From an uncultured Eubacteriales bacterium (GTDB lineage: Bacteria > Bacillota > Clostridia > Peptostreptococcales > Anaerovoracaceae), in the NCBI GenBank assembly GCA_902766185.1, contig CACXCQ010000026.1, positions 1-7,682 of the forward strand: 7,682 nt of DNA, read 5' to 3'. Of this stretch, positions 1 through 6,897 are shown piece by piece. The notes under the pieces are model-generated. The model made no database searches. It was not told where the DNA came from and worked only from the letters and a program-made list of their open reading frames with translations. Position 1 is the first letter of the stretch. The number at the start of each line of letters is the position of its first letter. Position numbers and translations under genes: made by a program.

Positions 1-603
1 CTGTGCTGCGCCCTGGAGGATATCCCCGGGCCGTTCGCGGTGATCAACGCGGACGACTGGTACGGACCGAAGGCCTTCCGGCAGATCCGCAAGTTCCTCG
101 CCGAGGGGGAACGGGATGGCGCCGGCAGGCGGAACCGGATCGGGATGGTAGGCTACCCTCTGCGCAGCACGGTCACCGAAAACGGCTGGGTGACCAGAGG
201 AATCTGCGCCTTTGATGAAGAGGGCCGGCTGGCCGAGATCGAGGAGACACGGAACATCGTCCTGCAAGGGGAGGAGATCCTGTGCGGAGAGGAGCCCGGG
301 GCAAGAAGGCTCCATGGCAGCACGGTCGTATCCATGAACATGTGGGGCATGTTTCCGCAGACGGCGGAGCAGATCCGGGAGCATTTCCCGGAGTTCCTGC
401 AGACTATGCCGGACCCCGCGGAGAGCGAGTTCCTGCTTCCCGAACAGATCAGCCTGCTGCTGGAACGGGAAGAGGCCCAGGTGGATGTGATGCTGTCGCA
501 GGAGCGCTGGTTCGGGATCACCTACGAGGCGGACATCCCCCAGGCGAAGCGTAGAATAGAGGAAATGATCCGGGAGGGGGTCTACCCCGAGCAGCTCTTC
601 TGA
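1..603 (+). CDS. Sugar-phosphate nucleotidyltransferase-like protein, 5'-truncated by window edge
   Basis: This frame is open from the first base and ends at TGA 601-603, giving 200 residues of a protein whose start lies outside the window. Near residues 12-22 is the segment PFAVINADDWYG. It resembles the nucleotide/metal-binding core strand of GT-A-fold nucleotidyltransferases, where the paired Asp binds the Mg-NTP. Further matches to the solitary 'sugar phosphate nucleotidyltransferase' family, recalled from memory, are the middle segment VVSMNMWGMFP, the LPEQISLLL segment and the C-terminal KERWFGITY-like block (here QERWFGITYEAD). The missing part should hold the N-terminal glycine-rich NTP loop. 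The likely role is activating a sugar phosphate (or a related phosphate) to an NDP derivative for the glycan; substrate and nucleotide cannot be read. An internal GTG at 40 could be mistaken for the start, but conserved sequence precedes it. The permease gene follows after nine bases, suggesting co-transcription. Confidence 0.8.
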   Translation: MCCALEDIPGPFAVINADDWYGPKAFRQIRKFLAEGERDGAGRRNRIGMVGYPLRSTVTENGWVTRGICAFDEEGRLAEIEETRNIVLQGEEILCGEEPGARRLHGSTVVSMNMWGMFPQTAEQIREHFPEFLQTMPDPAESEFLLPEQISLLLEREEAQVDVMLSQERWFGITYEADIPQAKRRIEEMIREGVYPEQLF

Positions 604-612
604 GGACGGATC

Positions 613-1473
613 ATGGAGGAGGATATGGCAGACAGCAGGGATTTTGATGTGGTCATAACGCCGAAAGGCGGAGGACAGAAAGGCCGCTGGAAGGAGCTCT
701 GGTCCTACCGGGATCTGGTCCTGCAGCTGGTGATGCGGACATTCACCGCCAACTACAAGCAGACGGTCCTGGGACCGGCGTGGGCGGTGATCCAGCCTTT
801 GGTCTCCACCCTGATCACGGCAGTGGTCTTCGGCGGACTGGCAGGGCTCTCCCCGGAGGGAGTGCCCATGTTTCTGTTCTACATGTCCGGGCAGGTGAGC
901 TGGACGTATTTCTCGTCCTGCCTCAACGGAGTGTCCGGCACGTTCCTGAACAACATCCACCTCATGGGGAAGGTGTACTTCCCCCGTTTTGCCGTGCCCG
1001 TGGCCAACACCATGTCCAACGGGATCACGCTGGTGATTCAGTCGGCATTGTTCGCCGGGTTCTATCTCTATTTCGTACTCAGCGGGACAGCCCTGTCTTT
1101 GAACATCACGGCGGTGCTGATCCCGGTTTATCTCCTTCACCTTGCGGTGCTGGGCATCGGCACCGGGGCGATCCTGTCGGCGCTGACCATCAAGTACCGG
1201 GACACCCAGTTCCTGATCGGCTACGGCGTCACCTTCTGGATGTACCTGAGCCCCATCGTGTACGATATCGGCATCGTTCCGGAGAAATTCCTGACTTTGT
1301 ATATGATGAATCCGGTGGCGCCGGTGATCCTGCAGCTGCGGTACGCTCTGTTCGGGCTGAATCAGCTCTACTGGGGGTATTACGCCGTCAGCGTCGGGAT
1401 GACCATCATTCTGCTTATCGCGGGGTACCGGGTGTTCAACCGGGTCGAGAGAACGTTCCTGGACATTATCTGA
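613..1473 (+). CDS. wzm: Polysaccharide ABC exporter, membrane subunit (Wzm/ABC-2 type)
   Basis: This 286-residue protein is the likely transmembrane half of an ABC exporter that moves a finished, lipid-linked glycan across the cytoplasmic membrane. It has the family's amphipathic N-terminal entry (ELWSYRDLVLQLVMR, residues 28-42), then NYKQTVLGPAWAVIQPL (47-63) leading into the first membrane span. About six hydrophobic spans can be seen, near residues 54-78, 85-105, 134-156, 163-190, 199-218 and 255-273. Conserved blocks IKYRDTQF (193-200), SPIVYDI (213-219) and NPVAPVI (233-239) are typical of O-antigen and teichoic-acid export permeases. Length is normal for the family (260-290). The start is ambiguous: ATG 613 has GAGGA six bases upstream, while ATG 625 (four codons on) has GGAGG at 615-619, five bases upstream. 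The longer form is given. The ATPase partner begins 12 bases after the stop. Gene symbol is by role, not by close orthology. Confidence 0.92.
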   Translation: MEEDMADSRDFDVVITPKGGGQKGRWKELWSYRDLVLQLVMRTFTANYKQTVLGPAWAVIQPLVSTLITAVVFGGLAGLSPEGVPMFLFYMSGQVSWTYFSSCLNGVSGTFLNNIHLMGKVYFPRFAVPVANTMSNGITLVIQSALFAGFYLYFVLSGTALSLNITAVLIPVYLLHLAVLGIGTGAILSALTIKYRDTQFLIGYGVTFWMYLSPIVYDIGIVPEKFLTLYMMNPVAPVILQLRYALFGLNQLYWGYYAVSVGMTIILLIAGYRVFNRVERTFLDII

Positions 1474-1485
1474 CGAGGAGGACTT

Positions 1486-2778
1486 ATGAGCAATCGGGAG
1501 GTCGTGCTCCAGGCAGAACATGTAACGAAGGTATACCGGCGGGGAGTGATCGGCAGTACGACGCTCCGGGCCGATATCCAGACGAAGTGGGCGAAGCTCA
1601 GGGGAAAGGAGGACCCGAACAGCATCATCGGATCCGTGAAAACACTCCCCGAGGGCGCTTTTTGTGCTGTGGATGACGTGTCCTTCACCGCGCGTAAGGG
1701 GGAGCGGATCGGGCTCATCGGCCGCAACGGCGCCGGCAAATCCACCCTGCTGAAACTGATCTGCCGCATCACCGCGCCCACCGATGGACGGATCATGTAC
1801 AACGGCCGGGTCACCAGCATGCTGGAGGTGGGAACGGGATTCCATCCGGAGCTCACCGGCCGGGAGAACATCTACCTGAACGGCTCCATCATGGGCATGT
1901 CCAGAAGCGAGATCGCAAAAAGGATCGACGACATCGTGGAATTCGCCGAGATCGGGGAGTTCGTGGACACGCCGGTGAAGCGGTACTCCTCCGGAATGTA
2001 CGTCCGGCTGGCCTTTTCGGTATCCGCGCATCTCAACGCGGACATCGTGATCATGGATGAGGTGCTGGCGGTGGGAGACGTGCAGTTCCAGCAGAAGTGC
2101 ATCGCCAGGATGCGGGAGATCGCGGAGACGGACAATAAGACCATCATCTACGTCAGCCACAACATGGAGACTGTCCGGTCGCTGTGCGACCGCTGCATGG
2201 TGATGGATCACGGACGGCTGATCTACGACGGGAACGTGGCCACCGCGGAGTCCATCTACCGCGGGGAGCTGACGGCGAAAAACGGAAGAAACTACGAGGA
2301 GAACTCCGCTCACCGGCACCTGAAAGCAGACCGCAGCGTGAAGATCCTGAAGGCGGAATACCCGGACGGGCAGAGCGAGAAAACGGGAGATACGCTCTAC
2401 ACCAGGCTGAGGTGGGTCTATCAGGAGGATGTGGAGGACCTGCACTTCCGGATCGAGATCCGCAGCGGCCCGGGACGGACTGCCGCCTCCTCCATGGTCT
2501 ACGATCTGCCCGGCGGCAAGGCCGGACAGCAAATGGAAGCCGTGTTCGAAACGGACATCTCCTCGCTGCAGAACGGGCACTACATCACCACCTACGTCAT
2601 GGTACATATTCCGGAGTCCCGCGTGAACGTGACTGCGGACCTGGTGGACGGGCTGTCCTTCCTGATCAGAGATCCGCAGCGGGAAAGCCGGATGATCTGG
2701 AACGCGGGGGCCTGGAGCAGAGTGCAGCTTCCCGGCCGGCTGGAGTCCATCCGGGAGGTGACCGGCGATGAGGAGTAA
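1486..2778 (+). CDS. wzt: Polysaccharide ABC exporter, ATP-binding subunit with C-terminal glycan-binding-like domain (Wzt type)
   Basis: This 430-residue protein powers the exporter formed with the upstream permease. The nucleotide-binding domain fills about residues 5-260: Walker A GRNGAGKST (79-87), the EVGTGFHPELTGREN block around the Q-loop region (114-128), ABC signature YSSGM (167-171), Walker B IVIMDE (187-192) and the switch histidine in VSHN (H225). Between the first strand and the AVDDVSF segment lies an insertion (about 20-60), a usual trait of O-antigen and teichoic-acid ATPases. Residues about 280-415 form a separate beta-rich region matching the position and character of the Wzt C-terminal domain. 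In characterised Wzt proteins this domain binds the finished, capped end of the glycan. The start is supported by AGGAGG at 1476-1481, four bases before ATG. The 3' end overlaps the next gene by 11 bases, which suggests translational coupling. The ATPase call is very secure; the C-terminal domain is less so. Confidence 0.94.
   Translation: MSNREVVLQAEHVTKVYRRGVIGSTTLRADIQTKWAKLRGKEDPNSIIGSVKTLPEGAFCAVDDVSFTARKGERIGLIGRNGAGKSTLLKLICRITAPTDGRIMYNGRVTSMLEVGTGFHPELTGRENIYLNGSIMGMSRSEIAKRIDDIVEFAEIGEFVDTPVKRYSSGMYVRLAFSVSAHLNADIVIMDEVLAVGDVQFQQKCIARMREIAETDNKTIIYVSHNMETVRSLCDRCMVMDHGRLIYDGNVATAESIYRGELTAKNGRNYEENSAHRHLKADRSVKILKAEYPDGQSEKTGDTLYTRLRWVYQEDVEDLHFRIEIRSGPGRTAASSMVYDLPGGKAGQQMEAVFETDISSLQNGHYITTYVMVHIPESRVNVTADLVDGLSFLIRDPQRESRMIWNAGAWSRVQLPGRLESIREVTGDEE
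2753..2760 (+). promoter_or_regulatory. Ribosome binding site for the first GT2 gene, inside the wzt 3' end
   Basis: GGGAGGTG lies seven bases before ATG 2768, still within the ATPase coding region. It supports starting the glycosyltransferase at 2768 with an 11-base overlap, and translation of the two genes is probably coupled. Confidence 0.7.
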
Positions 2779-3847
2779 GGTAAGCGTCATCATCCCGGTA
2801 TACAACACGGAGCGCTATATCCGCGACGCGGTGGAGAGCATCCTTCGGGGGAGCATGCAGGACGTCGAGATCCTGCTGGTGGACGACGGGTCCGCGGACG
2901 GTTCCCTGGATGTCTGCCGGAGTCTGGCGGAGCAGGATCCCCGCATCCGGGTGATCCCCCGGGAAAACGGCGGGGTCAGCAGCGCCAGAAATGCCGGCAT
3001 GGAGCAGGCGGAGGGGGAATACATCTTCTTCCTCGACAGCGATGATCTCATCGCGGAGGATTGTCTGCAAAGGCTGGCGGATCTCGCGGACGCCAACGGG
3101 CTGGACTGGGCGGCGGCTCACTTCGCGATGCTCTGGGAAGGAAATGACCCGTCGGCAGCGCAGGCCATTGTGCACAGAGCTTTTCCGGACGAATGTCTGC
3201 TGGAGCCGGCTTCCTCGGAGGAGGACAGGCAGAGACTGTGCCGGGCGGTCTTCATCGGAGAGGAAAACTGGGGGCTGTGGAGCAGCTGCGGCGCCCTTTA
3301 TCGCAGAGAGCTTCTGCAGGAGGCGAAGCTGCGGATGCCGGAGGGAATCACCTACGGCGAAGACATGTGCTTCAATTATCTGGCGGCGCACCAGGTCCGC
3401 CGGTTCGGCTATCTGCCGGATCCCCTATACGTGGTCCGCGAGCGTCCGGACAGCGCTCAGGGGACCATGAAGGCAAAAGATCCCGTTGCGCCGGTCATGC
3501 GGCTCATCGAGCAGCTCGACCGGCAGAGGGCGGACTGCGGAGAGGAGTGGAGCGCCACCGCGCTGCGCTGGGTCTACCTGAAGGTCTTCGGCATATTCCG
3601 GGAGTCGATCTTCATGATGGAGGATCCGAAAGCCCGGCAGCGGTATTACCGGGAGTTTCAGGAGGGGACATCCTGCCGGCCTGCCGGCAGGGTCTGGAAG
3701 CAGGTCTGTGCGAAACACCTGCCCACAGGCTGGGATTCCCGGCGGTGGATGCACATCGTCTTTTTGCGGATGGTGAAGGCGGAGAAGTTCGAACAGATCG
3801 ACCGGCTGTGGTCGATCCTGGGGAAGCTGATCATGCGGAAGAGGTAG
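2768..3847 (+). CDS. Glycosyltransferase family 2 (first of two)
   Basis: This 359-residue protein has a GT-A fold of family 2. The N-terminal block VSVIIPVYNTERYI (5-18) is followed by the nucleotide-binding strand EILLVDDGS (34-42), ENGGVSSARNAG (66-77) and the metal-binding DxD motif DSDD (90-93). GEDM (197-200) fits the catalytic-base region of the family. After about residue 240 the sequence is a variable helical tail rich in charged and aromatic residues, with no membrane span. The protein is probably a cytoplasmic enzyme that adds one sugar to a lipid-linked acceptor using an NDP-sugar donor; donor, acceptor and linkage cannot be predicted. It overlaps the exporter ATPase gene and lies 22 bases ahead of a second GT2 gene. 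The two share the same core motifs but differ in their C-terminal halves, so they probably transfer different sugars. Confidence 0.92.
   Translation: MRSKVSVIIPVYNTERYIRDAVESILRGSMQDVEILLVDDGSADGSLDVCRSLAEQDPRIRVIPRENGGVSSARNAGMEQAEGEYIFFLDSDDLIAEDCLQRLADLADANGLDWAAAHFAMLWEGNDPSAAQAIVHRAFPDECLLEPASSEEDRQRLCRAVFIGEENWGLWSSCGALYRRELLQEAKLRMPEGITYGEDMCFNYLAAHQVRRFGYLPDPLYVVRERPDSAQGTMKAKDPVAPVMRLIEQLDRQRADCGEEWSATALRWVYLKVFGIFRESIFMMEDPKARQRYYREFQEGTSCRPAGRVWKQVCAKHLPTGWDSRRWMHIVFLRMVKAEKFEQIDRLWSILGKLIMRKR
3672..3691 (+). repeat. Short perfect inverted repeat inside the first GT2 gene
   Basis: A nine-base arm (CCTGCCGGC, 3672-3680) is followed by a two-base loop and its exact reverse complement (3683-3691). 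The same stretch is also a tandem direct repeat of CTGCCGGC (3673-3688). It lies in codons for the variable C-terminal part of the protein and no T-run follows, so it is not a standard terminator. It may be a replication-slippage product or chance in GC-rich coding sequence. Confidence 0.4.
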
Positions 3848-3869
3848 AAGATATCCAGGGAAATGAGTC

Positions 3870-4868
3870 ATGGATAATCGAGAGAAAATATCAGTAATCG
3901 TTTCCATTTACAACATGGAGCGGTATCTGCAAAGGTGCGTGGATTCGATCCTTGCGCAGACCTATGACAATATGGAGATCCTGCTGGTGGATGACGGATC
4001 TACGGACGCCTCCGGGCAGATCTGCGATGACTACACCGCCCGGGACAGCCGGATCCGCGTGATCCATCAGCAAAATGGCGGCCTGTCCATGGCGAGGAAC
4101 GCCGGCCTGGACCAGGCGACGGCGGACTATTGTCTTTTTGTGGACAGCGACGATGAACTGCTCCCGCCCATGGTAGAGACACTCTGGACGGTGATGTGCC
4201 GGACCGGCGCGGATATCGTTCAGTGCGATTACATCGATGTCTTCCCGGAGAGCGGTGTCCCTGAGGGGGTCCGGGAACAGGGCTTTGACCCGGCGAAGAT
4301 CGGCAGGGTGGAGGTGCTGAAGGGGAACCGGAAGCTGAGGAGCCTGTATGATCTGTATCCCCGGTCGGTGGTGCAGTGGAACAAGCTCTTTCGCCGGCAG
4401 ATATTTGAGGACCTCCGGTTCGTACCGGGGAAGTGCCACGAGGACGAGTTCATCGCCCACAGAGAGCTGGCGGCGGCCCGGTCCATCGCTGTGATTGACA
4501 GCAAACTGTATCTGTATTATCGTCTGGAAGGGAGCATCACCGCTACGCCCACCATGGAGAAACGGATCCATGCCTGCGAGGGATTTTGCGACCGGATGCA
4601 TTTCTTCGCGGAGATGAACAAGGTGTATCTTGCGGAAAAGAGCTATCTCAGCTTTTGGGTCACAGCCGCTATGGCGTTCCGCAAAAGGGACGAATTCCCG
4701 GACAGCAGTGAACACCTTCCAAGGCTGCTGGAACTGCAGAGGGAACAGGTCGCCTGGCACAGGAAGTATCTCCTGAGAAGGCCGGTCTCCGGAGGCGTGG
4801 CTTTCGTCCGCGTCAGATGGGGAAGCGCAGTCAATCTGGCAAAGTCGGTTTTCCGCGGCGGGAGATGA
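3870..4868 (+). CDS. Glycosyltransferase family 2 (second of two)
   Basis: This 332-residue GT-A fold glycosyltransferase shows the family 2 motifs in order: ISVIVSIYNMERYL (7-20), EILLVDDGS (36-44), QNGGLSMARNAG (68-79) and DSDD (92-95) for metal/NDP-sugar binding. VQWNKLFRR (168-176) and CHEDEF (189-194, E191/D192 as the likely catalytic acidic region) are typical of the capsule and EPS GT2 branch. There is no signal peptide or membrane span, so it should act at the cytoplasmic membrane face on a lipid-linked acceptor. The specific sugar is unknown. ATG 3870 has AGGGA at 3857-3861 eight bases upstream, and the gap to the preceding gene is 22 bases. Its best-preserved DNA match to the neighbouring GT2 gene is a 17-base identical run (3975-3991 and 2867-2883) encoding the EILLVD core, which reflects family conservation rather than recent duplication. 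Confidence 0.92.
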   Translation: MDNREKISVIVSIYNMERYLQRCVDSILAQTYDNMEILLVDDGSTDASGQICDDYTARDSRIRVIHQQNGGLSMARNAGLDQATADYCLFVDSDDELLPPMVETLWTVMCRTGADIVQCDYIDVFPESGVPEGVREQGFDPAKIGRVEVLKGNRKLRSLYDLYPRSVVQWNKLFRRQIFEDLRFVPGKCHEDEFIAHRELAAARSIAVIDSKLYLYYRLEGSITATPTMEKRIHACEGFCDRMHFFAEMNKVYLAEKSYLSFWVTAAMAFRKRDEFPDSSEHLPRLLELQREQVAWHRKYLLRRPVSGGVAFVRVRWGSAVNLAKSVFRGGR

Positions 4869-4937
4869 GGTCCTGCCGCAGATGAGGAAAGGCACAATGG
4901 CACGGCAATGGCAGAAGACAGGATAGCAGAGGACGAA
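4869..4937 (+). other. Longest gap in the operon, holding a possible nine-codon leader ORF
   Basis: This 69-base gap separates the second GT2 gene from the aldolase-like gene. GAGGA at 4884-4888 sits eight bases before ATG 4897, which opens a nine-codon frame (MARQWQKTG) closed by TAG 4924-4926. The tiny frame ends 11 bases before the preferred start of the next gene and overlaps the alternative start at 4908. It may simply be a chance frame next to a good ribosome site, or a small leader coupling translation across the gap. No promoter or terminator hairpin is evident. Confidence 0.3.
4928..4933 (+). promoter_or_regulatory. Ribosome binding site deciding the aldolase-like gene start
   Basis: AGAGGA lies four bases before ATG 4938. 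The in-frame upstream ATG 4908 has its nearest purine-rich site (4884-4892) 15 or more bases away, too far for normal initiation. This favours 4938 as the start. Confidence 0.55.
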
Positions 4938-5987
4938 ATGAATAAAACGGAAGCACGGGAAACCTGCGGCACCGGCCGCAGGCAGCTGCTGGACTGCACC
5001 CTGCGGGACGGCGGATACGTAAACAGCTGGCGCTTCGGTCGGGAGACTATACGCGGCATCGTAACGGATCTGGTGGAAGCGGGAGTGGATTTCATCGAGG
5101 CCGGATTTCTTGACGAGCGGGTCCATTTCGATCCGGACAGGACCATCCTGCCGGACACCGGCTCCTTCGACCGGATCCTGGAGGGCATCGATCTTAAGGA
5201 GACGAAAATACTGGCCATGATCGATTACGGCACATGCGGCATCGACCGCGTTGCGCCCTGCGGCGAAAGCGTGCTGGACGGGATCCGGGTCATGTTCCGC
5301 AAGCATCTGCGGCGTGAGGCGGTGGAATTCTGCCGGCAGCTGAAGCAGTTGGGATACCTGGTGTTCCTTCAGCCCGTCTCCGTGACCGGCTACGGGGAGG
5401 AGGAGATGGCGGACCTGATCCGCCTGGCCAACGACCTTCAGCCGGAGGCGATTTTTGTCGTGGACACCTACGGGCTTCTGCACCAGAACAACCTGTCCGG
5501 ATACATCGACATGATGGATGCGGAGGTCCACCAGCGGACGGGCATCGGCTACCACGGCCATAACAACTTTCAGATGGGATACGCCAACTGCATCTCCGTG
5601 CTGGGCAGGGACACATTGCGGGACATCTGCGTGGACGGCAGCCTTTACGGCATGGGGAAGAGCGCGGGCAACGCTCCGACGGAGCTGATCGCCATGTACA
5701 TGAAGGATTACTGCGGCCGAGCCTTCGACGTGGGCCACATCCTCAATGCCATCGAGACTTCGGTGCTGCCCTTTTACCGCACTCCGCCCTGGGGGTACAA
5801 CATGCTGTACTTCCTGGCCGCCAGCAACGGGTGCCACCCGAACTACGTCCAGTATTACCTCGACAGGAAAAAGCTGTCCATCCGGGCCATCCACGATCTG
5901 CTGTCCGGCATGTCCGAGGAGAAAAAGCTGGTCTTCGACGAGGAATACGCCCAGCAGCAGGACCTGGCTTTCCGGGAGAACCGGTGA
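4938..5987 (+). CDS. HMGL-like (DRE-TIM) aldolase-family enzyme of a polysaccharide cluster
   Basis: This 349-residue protein (359 if started at ATG 4908) belongs to the HMGL-like/DRE-TIM metallolyases, which include 4-hydroxy-2-oxovalerate aldolase, HMG-CoA lyase and isopropylmalate synthase. The opening signature LLDCTLRDGGY (17-27) supplies the R23-D24 pair. D24, with H206 and H208 of GYHGHNN (204-210), should bind the divalent metal. DGSLYGMGKSAGNAPTELI (233-251) is the glycine-rich C-terminal barrel motif. Family chemistry is making or breaking a C-C bond next to a 2-keto acid enolate, often pyruvate. The protein has no DmpF-like acylating dehydrogenase neighbour and sits among glycosyltransferases, so a catabolic aldolase role is unlikely. 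It more probably helps make an unusual sugar or keto-acid substituent together with the ThDP enzyme at 6898; that is inference. Y27 stands where classical aldolases such as DmpG have a catalytic His. Substrate unknown. Confidence 0.88.
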   Translation: MNKTEARETCGTGRRQLLDCTLRDGGYVNSWRFGRETIRGIVTDLVEAGVDFIEAGFLDERVHFDPDRTILPDTGSFDRILEGIDLKETKILAMIDYGTCGIDRVAPCGESVLDGIRVMFRKHLRREAVEFCRQLKQLGYLVFLQPVSVTGYGEEEMADLIRLANDLQPEAIFVVDTYGLLHQNNLSGYIDMMDAEVHQRTGIGYHGHNNFQMGYANCISVLGRDTLRDICVDGSLYGMGKSAGNAPTELIAMYMKDYCGRAFDVGHILNAIETSVLPFYRTPPWGYNMLYFLAASNGCHPNYVQYYLDRKKLSIRAIHDLLSGMSEEKKLVFDEEYAQQQDLAFRENR

Positions 5988-5999
5988 GGGCGCAGGCGC

Positions 6000-6006
6000 G
6001 GGAGGA
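6000..6006 (+). promoter_or_regulatory. Ribosome binding site for the GT11 gene
   Basis: GGGAGGA lies five bases before ATG 6012 in the 24-base gap after the aldolase-like gene. It is a strong site and supports this start. Confidence 0.65.
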
Positions 6007-6011
6007 TCAGC

Positions 6012-6869
6012 ATGAACGTGATAAAAATGGAAGGCAGGATGGGAAACCAGATGTTCCAGTACGCGCTGTACTGCGCGCTGAACATGTCCGGACGCCCGAC
6101 GGTGATCGATGATGTCTACGTGCGGAGCAAGGGAGTGACCGCCCGGGAGATCTTTCATCTGAAGTATAAGACGGCAAACCCCGCAATACGGTGGATATCC
6201 CGTTCGAAGAGTGAACTGGTGAAAAAGATCCGGAGGATCTTCCGGCAGGATTACGAAGAGAAAAGCGAGAATTTCATTCCCGGGGTCCTGGATATGCGCA
6301 GCAGTTGTCTGAAGGGATTCTGGCAGAGCGAAAAATACTTCGCCGACCCAAAGGTGCAGGAAAAGCTGAGGAAGGACTTTGACTGCCACCAGGAGTGCTT
6401 GTCCGGCGAGGCTTTTCGCAGGTATTATGAACAGATCGTCGCTGTGCCATCGGTCAGCGTGCACTTCCGCAGGACCGATTATTTCGAAGGAAAGAACGAA
6501 GAGATCTACACCGGGATCTGCACGGATGACTACTACAGGGAGGCCATCCGGCGGGTGAGGGAGGCTTGCCCGGCCGCTGTGTTTTTCCTCTTCTCCGACG
6601 ATAAGGAATACATTCGCGAACTGGCGGCGGACGATCCTGCCTTTGTGCCTGTTGATGATCCCGGGTTGCGGGACATCGATGAGTTCTTCCTCATGAGGTA
6701 CTGCAGGCATCACATTCTGGCCAACTCCTCCTTCTCCTGGTGGGCGGCCTGGCTGGATGACCGGGAAGAGACGATGGTCCTCGCCCCTGACGAGTGGGAG
6801 CGCGGCAGAGATAAAACCGACATCTATACGGACCGGATGATCCGGATCCCCAGCGGGGAGCGGAACTGA
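6012..6869 (+). CDS. Glycosyltransferase family 11 (alpha-1,2-fucosyltransferase-like)
   Basis: This 285-residue protein matches family 11, whose characterised bacterial members transfer L-fucose from GDP-fucose to the 2-position of galactose or a related sugar. The N-terminal motif GRMGNQMFQYA (8-18) fits the family opening. GFWQSEKYF (102-110) matches the mid-domain block. HFRRTDY (151-157) is the HxRRxD-type motif that contacts the GDP-sugar. FFLFSDD (191-197) and ILANSSFSWWAAWL (235-248) are the further C-terminal family blocks. Length fits (about 280-300). There is no membrane span, so it should act in the cytoplasm on a growing glycan. No GDP-fucose synthesis genes (gmd, fcl) lie in the window, so the donor must come from elsewhere, or the enzyme may use a different GDP-sugar. 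Its position between the aldolase-like and ThDP genes suggests the acceptor or donor belongs to the same glycan. Confidence 0.9.
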   Translation: MNVIKMEGRMGNQMFQYALYCALNMSGRPTVIDDVYVRSKGVTAREIFHLKYKTANPAIRWISRSKSELVKKIRRIFRQDYEEKSENFIPGVLDMRSSCLKGFWQSEKYFADPKVQEKLRKDFDCHQECLSGEAFRRYYEQIVAVPSVSVHFRRTDYFEGKNEEIYTGICTDDYYREAIRRVREACPAAVFFLFSDDKEYIRELAADDPAFVPVDDPGLRDIDEFFLMRYCRHHILANSSFSWWAAWLDDREETMVLAPDEWERGRDKTDIYTDRMIRIPSGERN

Positions 6870-6897
6870 AGCCGGGCACGGGTGAAACGGATACGAT

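Noticed and set aside
780..1676. A 298-codon + frame overlapping the permease and the start of the ATPase gene.
   Set aside because: Its translation is rich in R, G, H and P and lacks membrane spans or motifs, whereas the alternative frame gives a complete Wzm-type permease with a ribosome site.
2666..3391. A 241-codon minus-strand frame over the wzt/GT2 junction.
   Set aside because: It is antisense to two well-supported genes, has no family motif and an R/P-rich composition typical of shadow frames in GC-rich DNA.
3672..3692. Inverted repeat considered as a transcription terminator.
   Set aside because: It lies well inside an intact coding region, has a two-base loop and no following T-run, and genes continue downstream in the same direction.
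3891..6713. A 940-codon open frame on the minus strand across the second GT2, the aldolase-like gene and most of the GT11 gene.
   Set aside because: All three + strand genes happen to share one frame, and the minus frame pairs codon-for-codon with it. A stop there needs TTA, CTA or TCA in the sense frame, codons this GC-rich genome avoids. The minus frame ends exactly at a sense TCA serine codon (3891-3893). The translation is low-complexity (H, V, P rich) with no recognisable domain, while the + strand proteins show full motifs.
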